This document shows positions 40,111-47,527 of a stretch of DNA of 64,000 bases, piece by piece. The stretch comes from Arcobacter vandammei. GTDB lineage: Bacteria > Campylobacterota > Campylobacteria > Campylobacterales > Arcobacteraceae. The position numbers were made by a program, and so were the translations under genes. The notes below the pieces were generated by a model. That model saw only the letters and a program-made list of their open reading frames with translations, searched no databases and was not told where the DNA came from. The stretch covers positions 62,001 through 126,000 of the forward strand of contig NZ_JADKPZ010000003.1 of assembly GCF_016106035.1 (NCBI RefSeq), in the 5' to 3' direction. How positions within the stretch are numbered: position 1 is the first letter of the stretch; each line of letters starts with the position of its first letter.

Positions 40111-40893
40111 TTATTTTTTGGATAACTTATTTTGAATTTCTTCTTTCTCTTTTAAATACTCTTTTAAAGTTTTTTCTTCATTTGAAAGTTCAACTTTTAA
40201 TTTTTTTAAATTCTCATTTTTCCAAATATGTTTTGTAATAGCATTATGATTTTCTTTAGTCTCTTTTTCTACACTATTTTTTAAATTTTCAACTCTTTTT
40301 TCTATTGAAGAAATTTCATTTTTTAAAAAATCTTGTCTTGTTTCTAAAGCTTTATAATCTACATAAAAAAATATTTTATATATAAAATAAATAAGAAGAA
40401 TTAGAATAAAAACAGCTAAATATTTAATATATTTTTCAATTTTTTCATCTCTTTTATTGTCTTTATTCAGATTATAATTATTGTATCTATTAAAATTATA
40501 CTTTTCATCTATTTTAGATTTAATATCAATTTTATCATTAGAAAAATTGCTATATTTTCTTTCTTTGGAAGCTTTCACCTTAGAAATATACTGCCTTAAT
40601 TCTAGTATTGCTGATTCAACCATTGAACTATATTCGGCAATATTAGGATTTGCATCAGGATTATGAACTGTATCATTTCTAATTGATGCTATTTTTCTTA
40701 ATCTTTTTACATTGATGTTGTTATCAGCAAATGTTTTTTCCATAAAATTTATATACTCATGAAGTCCTCTTCCTTCAGCTTTTAGTTCATCTTTAAAGAT
40801 TGCTTCTAGTTGCTTGGATAATCTAACAACTTCTCCTATAGCAAATGATTCTAGTTCGGTATTTTCTATATATTCATTATTTAAATTATCCAT
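40111..40893 (-). CDS. Membrane-anchored protein with HEPN-like N-terminal domain and coiled coil
   Basis: A 260-residue protein, last gene of the cluster. Residues 15-105 are helical and include L-R-K-I-A-S-I-R-N-D-T-V-H (R72-x4-H77), the R-x4-6-H motif of HEPN RNases, in a context resembling DUF4145-type domains. A basic linker follows, then one membrane helix (about 158-178) and a long charged coiled coil (182-260). If the motif is active, the domain would cut RNA at the inner face of the membrane. The domain is related to the N-terminus of the first gene of this cluster. Not a named family to my knowledge. Confidence 0.72.
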   Translation of the reverse strand: MDNLNNEYIENTELESFAIGEVVRLSKQLEAIFKDELKAEGRGLHEYINFMEKTFADNNINVKRLRKIASIRNDTVHNPDANPNIAEYSSMVESAILELRQYISKVKASKERKYSNFSNDKIDIKSKIDEKYNFNRYNNYNLNKDNKRDEKIEKYIKYLAVFILILLIYFIYKIFFYVDYKALETRQDFLKNEISSIEKRVENLKNSVEKETKENHNAITKHIWKNENLKKLKVELSNEEKTLKEYLKEKEEIQNKLSKK

Positions 40894-40908
40894 AATCGCC
40901 CTAAAATA

Positions 40909-41034
40909 TTATTTCTTTGAAAAAATTGCTTTTATTAAATTTGCAATTCCCTCAATAGTTTTAATAACTAACCAACCTAATTTCATAAAACTCTTTAAAA
41001 TCCATGCTTTCCAACCACTTACACCATTACTCAT
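40909..41034 (-). CDS. 41-residue amphipathic mini-protein
   Basis: A short open frame (MSNGVSGWKAWILKSFMKLG...) with a GGAGAAA site seven bases before its ATG. It fills the gap between its neighbours almost exactly (10 bases before the start, 15 after the stop). It has two tryptophans in the first 11 residues and a third later, a hydrophobic/basic helix and a lysine-rich end. This composition suits a membrane-active peptide or a small membrane-complex subunit. No homologue recognised. Confidence 0.6.
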   Translation of the reverse strand: MSNGVSGWKAWILKSFMKLGWLVIKTIEGIANLIKAIFSKK

Positions 41035-41044
41035 TTTTTCTCCT

Positions 41045-41266
41045 TTATTTATATAAATTTTTAATATTATTTTTTCTTTTTTCTAATTCATCTTGAGAGA
41101 TTTTATATTTTTCTTCTAGTTCTTCAATTTTTTTGTTTTTATCTTGCAATTCTTTTGCAAAATCTGAATAAATAGCTAATGCAATCTTTTTTCTTAAGTC
41201 ACAACAATCTGTATAAATGAAAGCACTAGTTATTAAAATGATTAAAGAAGCAATTAAATATCTCAT
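41045..41266 (-). CDS. Small membrane-anchored or exported coiled-coil protein
   Basis: A 73-residue protein: an N-terminal hydrophobic segment (MRYLIASLIILITSAFIY), a short C-C-D-L motif and a lysine/glutamate coiled coil to the end. It overlaps the preceding membrane gene by four bases (ATGA). The hydrophobic part could be an uncleaved anchor. Function unknown; the layout recalls small accessory subunits of membrane complexes. Confidence 0.7.
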   Translation of the reverse strand: MRYLIASLIILITSAFIYTDCCDLRKKIALAIYSDFAKELQDKNKKIEELEEKYKISQDELEKRKNNIKNLYK

Positions 41267-42153
41267 TTTTTTCTCCCAAATATCCTTATTAAAGGTAAGC
41301 AGAAAATTATCAAACCTTGTTGAAGTAGAAGATATGATATTGAAAGAGTGAAAAATTTAATAAAATTTAAGACAGAAATCATAAAATAAAAAAGACTAAA
41401 GTAATGTTTTCTATCATTATCTAAGAAAATATCTACTATTTCATTTGCAAAAGCTAATTTGAAATTGTCTAATAATATATATGTCGTAACTATTTGTCTT
41501 GAAATATCGTTACTTCCATTTGAAATAATTTTATTTTCAAGAGTTAATTCATCAAAATTATTTAAACTGATTTGATTTGATGATACAAATGAGTTGGTAT
41601 CATTATATGATATTGTTATTGCTAAAATAAAAGATGATATAACTGCACCTAAAAAAATTCTTAAAAAATTATTTCCTACATCAGTAACTTCTGATTTTAG
41701 ATTATCTTCTAAACTATTTGGAATCCATTTTTTAGTCATTGAAATATTAAATACTAATACATTAATTGCAACCATTACAATAAATAATAAAAAATTATTA
41801 AAAATATTAAAGTCATATGAAATACCTTTAAATATATATAATAATACAAATGAAGTAACAATACTAAATATTATTGATATTACAAATGAAATAATACTGT
41901 GTTTACTAAACCAATGAAATATTTTGCTATCTTCTTTTGCAATAATTCTAGTCGCTTTTCTAAGTGCTTTTTGCCTTTCAAATAGGGCAATAAATATAAA
42001 AAAGCAAGAAACAAAATACAATATTAATGATAAATTGTCATTTTTTGTAAAAATTATATTTTGTACAAAAACAAAAACCCATAATAATAAAACAAAAAAT
42101 AAATTAGTCAAGCCAAACTTTTTAATAAAAAACACAACATTCCCCCCATACAA
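41263..42153 (-). CDS. Multi-pass membrane protein of unknown function
   Basis: A protein of up to 296 residues with about six membrane helices (around 12-32, 39-57, 88-110, 119-140, 166-186 and 245-285) and a ~60-residue polar loop between helices 5 and 6. The ATG at 42153 lacks a ribosome-binding site. An in-frame GTG at 42135 is preceded by a GGGGGA tract and may be the true start; the coding region would then overlap the previous gene by 14 bases. No transporter or enzyme motif is visible. It is the integral-membrane core of this cluster. Confidence 0.75.
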   Translation of the reverse strand: MYGGNVVFFIKKFGLTNLFFVLLLWVFVFVQNIIFTKNDNLSLILYFVSCFFIFIALFERQKALRKATRIIAKEDSKIFHWFSKHSIISFVISIIFSIVTSFVLLYIFKGISYDFNIFNNFLLFIVMVAINVLVFNISMTKKWIPNSLEDNLKSEVTDVGNNFLRIFLGAVISSFILAITISYNDTNSFVSSNQISLNNFDELTLENKIISNGSNDISRQIVTTYILLDNFKLAFANEIVDIFLDNDRKHYFSLFYFMISVLNFIKFFTLSISYLLLQQGLIIFCLPLIRIFGRKK

Positions 42154-42604
42154 TAAAATTAAAAAAACTACCTAATAATGAAATTAGATATATAACTAAT
42201 AGTGTTAAAATTGTACCTAGACCTATAGTTTTTAGGAAAGAAATAATAGGAGACTCTTCATTACTTTTATAATTTCCATTAGATATTTCTTCTAACTCTT
42301 CTTTTTCTAATTTTTTATAAACTAAATCTCTTGATTCATTAAAAATAATATTACTTATAAACTTAACATTTTTAAGTTTTTCATCAATATCTGAAATATC
42401 ACTATTCTTATCTAAATTTGCAAAAGATTTTAAATCTTTGATATTTACACCAATAACTCTTAAATACTGTTCTACAGAATTTATTTTTTTAAGAAATGTA
42501 CTACCCTCGGCATTTAAATCCTCACTTAATAAATCTTCAATAAATTCAAGTTCTTCAAAAAACTCTTTCTTCTTATCAATATCTTTTTTCAATAAATAAT
42601 CCAA
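42122..42604 (-). CDS. Membrane-anchored paralogue of the HEPN-like domain, motif lost
   Basis: A 160-residue protein, first gene of the minus-strand cluster. Residues 15-105 are helical; 124-153 form one strong hydrophobic helix. Its segment D-L-N-A-E-G...V-N-I-K-D-L-K-S-F-A-N-L lines up with E-L-K-A-E-G...I-N-V-K-R-L-R-K-I-A-S-I of the last gene. The R-x4-H of that partner is D-x4-I here. It may be a catalytically dead, regulatory copy. The start is a TTG at 42604 (or a later TTG) without a clear ribosome-binding site. Confidence 0.7.
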   Translation of the reverse strand: MDYLLKKDIDKKKEFFEELEFIEDLLSEDLNAEGSTFLKKINSVEQYLRVIGVNIKDLKSFANLDKNSDISDIDEKLKNVKFISNIIFNESRDLVYKKLEKEELEEISNGNYKSNEESPIISFLKTIGLGTILTLLVIYLISLLGSFFNFIVWGECCVFY

Positions 42605-42662
42605 TATATTAGATTGTTTTAGAAATCATAACAAACTAAACTTAAAAAATCTAATATATTAG
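42601..42662. promoter_or_regulatory. Twin operator in the divergent intergenic region
   Basis: The perfect palindrome CTAATATATTAG (42651-42662) and a near copy CCAATATATTAG (42601-42612) sit at the two ends of the 67-base gap between the XRE gene and the membrane cluster. Each copy is placed next to one start codon, the expected layout for autoregulation and control of the cluster by the XRE protein. Confidence 0.7.
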
Positions 42663-42671
42663 GGTGTTTTT

Positions 42672-42932
42672 TTGAAAGATATTGAAGATTTAGAGTTTGA
42701 TTTTGCTGAAAAATTACATAGAAGAATTGGGGAAAATGTTCAAAAAGTAAGAAAAGCAAAAAAGGTATCTCAGCTAAAACTAGCTTATGCTTTAGGATAT
42801 AAATCAGTTTCTCAAATATCTAGTGCAGAAGTCTATTACAATAAAATACATTTTAATATTGAACAACTTGCAAAAATTTCTTATGTTTTAGATGTCCCAA
42901 TATCTATATTTTTTGAAGATACAGAGAAATAA
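42672..42932 (+). CDS. XRE-family transcriptional regulator
   Basis: An 86-residue single-domain regulator with a full HTH_3 pattern: R-I-G-E-N-V-Q-K-V-R-K-A-K-K-V-S-Q-L-K-L-A through V-P-I-S-I-F-F. The start is TTG at 42672 with AGGG eight bases upstream. It is transcribed away from the membrane cluster across a palindromic operator pair, so it most likely represses that cluster. Confidence 0.9.
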   Translation: MKDIEDLEFDFAEKLHRRIGENVQKVRKAKKVSQLKLAYALGYKSVSQISSAEVYYNKIHFNIEQLAKISYVLDVPISIFFEDTEK

Positions 42933-43015
42933 AATACAGCTATAAAAAATCCCAAAATCATCTTACTAATGCTATTTTCTCATTTTTTATATTGTTTTTT
43001 ACTCTATTTTTTTAT

Positions 43016-43023
43016 GTTATAAT
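43016..43023 (+). promoter_or_regulatory. Extended -10 promoter for hydroxyacid dehydrogenase
   Basis: TGTTATAAT-type extended -10 (TATAAT at 43018-43023), 24 bases before the ATG. Confidence 0.7.
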
Positions 43024-43047
43024 CAAAATTTAATATAAGGAAGAAAG

Positions 43048-43974
43048 ATGAAAATAGTAATTTTAGATAGAAAAACTTTAGGATTTGATGTAAGTGTAGA
43101 TGTTTTTTCAAAATTTGGGGAAGTTGTATCTTATGATATAACAAATGCAAATGAGACAAAAGAAAGAATTAAAGATGCAGATATTATTCTTACAAATAAG
43201 GTTTATGTGGGAGAGAATGAGTTAAAAAACTCTAGTGTAAAACTTATCTGCATAACTGCAACAGGGATGAATAATGTAGATTTAGCTTATGCAAAAGCTT
43301 CAAATATAGAGGTGAAAAATGTTGCTGGTTATTCAACTTCTAGTGTTGTACAACTTGCATTTTCTATGATTTTTTATTTTGTACAAAAACTAAGCTACTA
43401 TAAAAAATATGTAGATGAACAAAACTGGCAAAAAAGCGATACTTTTACTCATATTGATGAGCCATTTTTTGAACTTGATAAAAAGAGAGTTGGGATTATT
43501 GGGCTTGGTGAAATAGGACAAAATTTTGCAAAAAAAGCTACTGCTTTTGATTGTGAAGTTGTTTATTATTCTACAAGTGGACAAAATTCAAATACTCTTT
43601 ACAAAAGTGTAAGTTTGGAAGAGTTACTAAAAACTAGCGATATTATCTCGATTCATGCACCTTTAAATGAGAAAACTCTAAACCTTTTAAAATATGATGA
43701 ATTAAATCTTATAAAAGATGGTGCTATTTTACTAAATCTTGGTCGTGGTGGAATTATAAATGAAGCTGATTTAGCAAAAATCTTAGATGAAAAAGAGATT
43801 TTTTGTGGGCTTGATGTTGTTTCAAAAGAACCAATTGAAGAAAATAATCCACTATTAGCTGTAAAAAACAAACAAAGACTTTTATTAACTCCGCATATTG
43901 CATGGGCTAGTGTTGAAGCTAGAAAGAGATTAATTGAAAAAGTAGCAAATAATATTGAAGAGTTTTTAAAATAA
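43048..43974 (+). CDS. D-2-hydroxyacid dehydrogenase (NAD-dependent)
   Basis: A 308-residue dehydrogenase. The Rossmann motif V-G-I-I-G-L-G-E-I-G-Q (about 148-158), the I-S-I-H-A-P-L-N motif, L-L-N-L-G-R-G-G-I-I-N-E and the catalytic H in L-T-P-H-I-A-W-A-S are all present. Members reduce glyoxylate, hydroxypyruvate or related 2-oxoacids; the precise substrate cannot be read from sequence. It is monocistronic with a consensus promoter. Confidence 0.93.
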   Translation: MKIVILDRKTLGFDVSVDVFSKFGEVVSYDITNANETKERIKDADIILTNKVYVGENELKNSSVKLICITATGMNNVDLAYAKASNIEVKNVAGYSTSSVVQLAFSMIFYFVQKLSYYKKYVDEQNWQKSDTFTHIDEPFFELDKKRVGIIGLGEIGQNFAKKATAFDCEVVYYSTSGQNSNTLYKSVSLEELLKTSDIISIHAPLNEKTLNLLKYDELNLIKDGAILLNLGRGGIINEADLAKILDEKEIFCGLDVVSKEPIEENNPLLAVKNKQRLLLTPHIAWASVEARKRLIEKVANNIEEFLK

Positions 43975-43983
43975 ATCTAGGAA

Positions 43984-44044
43984 CAGGGAATTTATTCCCT
44001 GCTTATGCTATTTTATTTTTCTTACGACTGGACTGAAGTCCAGT
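43984..44044. terminator. Two hairpins between convergent genes
   Basis: A hairpin CAGGGAAT / ATTCCCTG lies at 43984-44001. A second, ACTGGACT-GA-AGTCCAGT, is perfect at 44027-44044. The first is 10 bases beyond the dehydrogenase stop. The second ends 18 bases beyond the minus-strand mini-gene. They probably end transcription from each side. Confidence 0.65.
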
Positions 44045-44061
44045 TTCCAATTGTAAATAAA

Positions 44062-44190
44062 CTATTTTCTAAAAAATACTCTAAATATTTTTTTGTAGAA
44101 TGGAAGCTTTTTTTCATAAAGCTTCTCTTCTACAATCTTTCTAAGAGAGATTAGATTTTTTGGAGTATAAATAGCTTTTGATATTTTCAC
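44062..44190 (-). CDS. 42-residue basic protein, third gene of the ZorAB-like operon
   Basis: A short frame starting at GTG (44190), overlapping the OmpA-like gene's TGA in a GTGA junction and preceded by AGGAG. It encodes MKISKAIYTPKNLISLRKIV... and ends in a lysine/arginine/phenylalanine-rich tail. The coupling and good ribosome-binding site support translation. It could be a true small subunit or the surviving start of a longer lost gene. No family recognised. Confidence 0.62.
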   Translation of the reverse strand: MKISKAIYTPKNLISLRKIVEEKLYEKKLPFYKKIFRVFFRK

Positions 44191-45197
44191 TTTTTATCTC
44201 CTAAATAGTTTTGAATCTCTTTCATAGCATCTTCATTTTTTAGATTAAATTTAATCTCAATTCTTCTTGAAGCATCTTTATCTTCAACTCCATTTTTATC
44301 TAAAATTAAATCACTATCACTTCTTCCACTAGAGTTTATATATTTGCTAAGTAAATCTCTACTTATGATATTTGAATCATATAAAAACTGCATAACAGCT
44401 TGAGCTCTTTGCTGAGAAAGTGCAAGATTTGAAAGATAAGTTCCATCGCTATTTGTATGCCCTTCAATAGTTATACTTTCGATATTTTTTCTTATCTCTT
44501 TATCTTCAAGAAGTGTTGATAGATATTTTTTTAGAGTATTTTTTAACTCTTTTTTTGACTCCTCTTTTAGTGTTGATGAAGCTTGGTCAAATAAGATATT
44601 TGAAGAGAATTTTATAGCTCCACTTTTTTCATCAATTTGTATAGAGTCGCCCAATTTCTCTTTTAGTTTTGCAATAACATTTAGTTTTAAACCAGTTAAT
44701 GTTTTGATTTTAAGTTTGGCAATATCAAACTCTTCAACCATTTTTTGATGAATTTGAGTTTGAACCAAAAGCTTATCTGCTAAAAGTTTAATCTCTTCAT
44801 CTCTTAGAGTTATAATATTTGATTTTTCATCTATATTTTTTGTAATCTCTTCATTTTTTGTCTGTTCATCTTTATATTTTACTTCAATATCTAAAAGCAG
44901 GGCTTTTAATTTGTCAATTTCACTAGCTTTTAGATTTATCTCATTTTTACTATTTTCTAAATCATTTTTTGTATTTTCATATAAATTTTTGGCTTTTGCT
45001 AACTCTAAAAATAGTTTTGATTTTTGCTCTTCACTTGAATTTAGAGCCTTTTTCTCCTCTTCTAGGCTATTTTTACTAACAGTGTATTTAATAACAATTG
45101 CCCCAATTACTAGAATAAATACAAAAAGTAATCCAGCCATTAAATCTGCATAGGAAATCCAAAAATTTTCTTGACTATTTTGATCTTTTTTATACAT
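44187..45197 (-). CDS. MotB/OmpA-domain motor stator protein (ZorB-like)
   Basis: A 336-residue inner-membrane protein. The single N-terminal membrane helix holds the protonatable aspartate D18 in S-Y-A-D-L-M-A-G-L-L-F-V-F, the MotB/ZorB hallmark. A coiled coil covers residues 40-180. The C-terminal OmpA-like peptidoglycan-binding domain (about 200-336) carries I-E-G-H-T-N-S-D-G and L-S-Q-Q-R-A. It starts six bases after the MotA-like gene ends. No flagellar gene is nearby, so a non-flagellar ion-driven motor such as that of Zorya defence is a candidate. Confidence 0.85.
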   Translation of the reverse strand: MYKKDQNSQENFWISYADLMAGLLFVFILVIGAIVIKYTVSKNSLEEEKKALNSSEEQKSKLFLELAKAKNLYENTKNDLENSKNEINLKASEIDKLKALLLDIEVKYKDEQTKNEEITKNIDEKSNIITLRDEEIKLLADKLLVQTQIHQKMVEEFDIAKLKIKTLTGLKLNVIAKLKEKLGDSIQIDEKSGAIKFSSNILFDQASSTLKEESKKELKNTLKKYLSTLLEDKEIRKNIESITIEGHTNSDGTYLSNLALSQQRAQAVMQFLYDSNIISRDLLSKYINSSGRSDSDLILDKNGVEDKDASRRIEIKFNLKNEDAMKEIQNYLGDKK

Positions 45198-45203
45198 TCT
45201 TCA

Positions 45204-46412
45204 CTACTTATTTAACTCTTTAAATTCTTTTAAATCAGAAATTATTTTTGAAGCCTCTTCATCTATTGCTTCTAAAGAGTTTTTGATTTTTTCATCATAA
45301 TTTTCTAAACCTTGAGTAAATTTCCACTCAATTTTATCCATATCACCTTTCATCGTCTCAATACTTTTAATAATATTTGAATATATAGCTTTTAGGTTGT
45401 CTGAGCTTAGATTTCCCATATGTGAATTTAATTTAATAATATTTAGATTTAACTCTTCAGTAACATAAGTATATCTATCTTTTTGTTTTTCAAAGTTTGA
45501 GATAATATTTGAAATTGAGTTTGAAACACTATTTAAAGCAACTACCAATCTTTCATTATTTTCTATATTTGTATCAATTTTTGAAGTTAATAATAACTCT
45601 TTTTCTAAAAGATTTTCAAGATTTTCAAATCTTTTTTCTATTGAACTATTTATTGACTCTAAAATATTGCTTGAAGTTAATTCAGAAAAAATCTCTCTCA
45701 TTTTTGTAAAGTTATCAAGATTACTTTTTAGATGAATTGATTCAATATCAAGTCTTGTCCAAAATAGAGATTTTGTCTCTTCTTTGATTTTGTATGAAAG
45801 TTGTTGGAATTTACTCATCCCAAATTTTTCAAAAAAAGTCCACCAAATAGATAAAAAAATACCATAAATAGATACATAAAATGCTGTTCCAACTCCACCT
45901 AAAAGCTTTGTAATCTCACTTTCAAGTGCATTTGTAGCATTTGAGCTAAAGTCAGGCATTGAAATAGCAATAGATATAAATGTTCCTAAAATTCCTAAAG
46001 TTGGGAAAATTCCACTTGCAATACTTGAAAAATTACTATTTCTTAAATTACTTGTATAATCTTGTAAAAAATCATCAACATTTCCATTTGCTTTTGTTGT
46101 ATCTCCAATTGTAAGTTGGTTTTTATTTGCATACTCTTTTAGATTTACATCAACATCGTGGTATAAAGTTTTGAATTTACAAGCAACATAAAAAGCATTG
46201 TGTTTTACAAAAAATAGATAGATTAAAAGAATAAAACCTATTAAAATAACACTATGAATTTCAAATTTCAGTGGAAAAACTCCAGCAAAACATAAAATTA
46301 CTAATAAATATAATAAAACAGGAACAGTCAAAAGTGTTACAAATTTAGAGTTTGTATTACAATTTGACTGCAAGTTTTGGCTAATCTTTAATGAATCAGC
46401 ATTTAGTATCAT
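45204..46412 (-). CDS. MotA/TolQ/ExbB-family channel with long coiled-coil tail (ZorA-like)
   Basis: A 402-residue protein with four probable membrane helices (about 25-46, 53-69, 131-152, 170-194). The F-P-T-L-G-I-L-G-T-F-I-S-I and L-L-G-G-V-G-T-A-F-Y-V-S-I-Y-G motifs are those of the MotA/TolQ/ExbB proton-channel family. Residues 200-402 form a long coiled-coil cytoplasmic tail, the ZorA-type arrangement, although known ZorA tails are generally longer. With the next gene it should form an ion-driven membrane motor. Zorya effectors (zorC/D or zorE) are not adjacent. Confidence 0.83.
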   Translation of the reverse strand: MILNADSLKISQNLQSNCNTNSKFVTLLTVPVLLYLLVILCFAGVFPLKFEIHSVILIGFILLIYLFFVKHNAFYVACKFKTLYHDVDVNLKEYANKNQLTIGDTTKANGNVDDFLQDYTSNLRNSNFSSIASGIFPTLGILGTFISIAISMPDFSSNATNALESEITKLLGGVGTAFYVSIYGIFLSIWWTFFEKFGMSKFQQLSYKIKEETKSLFWTRLDIESIHLKSNLDNFTKMREIFSELTSSNILESINSSIEKRFENLENLLEKELLLTSKIDTNIENNERLVVALNSVSNSISNIISNFEKQKDRYTYVTEELNLNIIKLNSHMGNLSSDNLKAIYSNIIKSIETMKGDMDKIEWKFTQGLENYDEKIKNSLEAIDEEASKIISDLKEFKELNK

Positions 46413-46548
46413 AAAAATTCCTTAGATAAAATAATTTTTTGTGCGAATTTTAACATAATAAACTAATATAAAAGGTAAATTAACATAATATTTGCCAATT
46501 AAAAGAAATAATAGGTAAAATAGAGAAAATTTTAAAAAAGATATATTT

Positions 46549-47511
46549 ATGAGAAGAATTATTGCAATATTTATAATATTTACTTACTTTTTATACTCAA
46601 ATGAAGAGTTTCCAATAGTTTCTACAATGCCACCTTATGAAGAGTTGGAATTTGTAAGCTATGACTATTTTCCTAAGCAAAATAATCAAAATATTATAAA
46701 AAAAGAAGAAGCAAGAAATTTTAAACAAGAAGAAAAAAAATATATAGAAAATAATCAAAATAATGAACAAAAACTTGAAACAAAAGTTCAAGAAAAAGTT
46801 ATGAATAATGAAGAGATATTTGTAAAAAAAGTAGATAGTGTTAGCAAAAAAGTTGAAGTTTATTTTAAAGAACCAGTTGAAGAAGAGCTAAGTGAAGAGA
46901 TAAAAGTGGATTTAAGAGATACTTCTTTTAGGGAGTTTGATGAAAATGAGAAAAAATATAAAGATTCAGATGCTCTTTTAAAAGCCTTGAGTATAGGAAA
47001 TCCTAAGAATTATGAACTTACAAATAAGAATTTAGAAAATTATGAAGAGTTGATTATTGAAGTTGATTCAAATAAAAATATTATGAGAGTAAAATCAAAA
47101 GTTGGTAAAAATATAAGTGAAATTAAAACTTATACTGTTTCAACTGCAAAAACGGGTATTAAAAAACCTTTGGGTGAAGGAAGAATCTCAGCTGTATCTT
47201 TAAATCCTGTATGGTATCCAACAAATGATACAAGAAGAAGTTTTGAAAAAAGAGGAATAATTTTACCAACAGTTGTTCCTGCAAATCACAAATACAACTA
47301 CATGGGAGCTGCAAAATTAAATCTTACACATATAGTTGATGGAAATCAGACATATAGAATTCACGGTACTTTAAATGAAAAAACTATAGGAAGTAAGGAA
47401 AGTGCTGGTTGTATTAGAATGAAAAATTCTGATGTTTTAGAACTAGCAAAAATGGTTCAAAATTTTTTTGATACAAATGGAGCTAGTAAAGTAAAAGTTA
47501 TTTTGCTATAA
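46549..47511 (+). CDS. L,D-transpeptidase (YkuD domain)
   Basis: A 320-residue exported protein with an N-terminal hydrophobic signal (MRRIIAIFIIFTYFLYS). A Lys/Glu/Asn-rich linker covers about 45-110. The catalytic domain near the end has H272 and C288 in the pattern H-G-T...S-A-G-C-I-R-M. It cross-links peptidoglycan (3-3) or attaches proteins to it. It is divergent from the motor genes and convergent with the HPP gene. Confidence 0.9.
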   Translation: MRRIIAIFIIFTYFLYSNEEFPIVSTMPPYEELEFVSYDYFPKQNNQNIIKKEEARNFKQEEKKYIENNQNNEQKLETKVQEKVMNNEEIFVKKVDSVSKKVEVYFKEPVEEELSEEIKVDLRDTSFREFDENEKKYKDSDALLKALSIGNPKNYELTNKNLENYEELIIEVDSNKNIMRVKSKVGKNISEIKTYTVSTAKTGIKKPLGEGRISAVSLNPVWYPTNDTRRSFEKRGIILPTVVPANHKYNYMGAAKLNLTHIVDGNQTYRIHGTLNEKTIGSKESAGCIRMKNSDVLELAKMVQNFFDTNGASKVKVILL

Positions 47512-47527
47512 CTTTTACTTTTTCCTT

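Noticed and set aside
44187-46412. Flagellar motor stator motA/motB
   Set aside because: The coiled-coil tail, the DLMAGLL-type helix and absence of flagellar neighbours fit a non-flagellar motor better, though phylogeny was not run.
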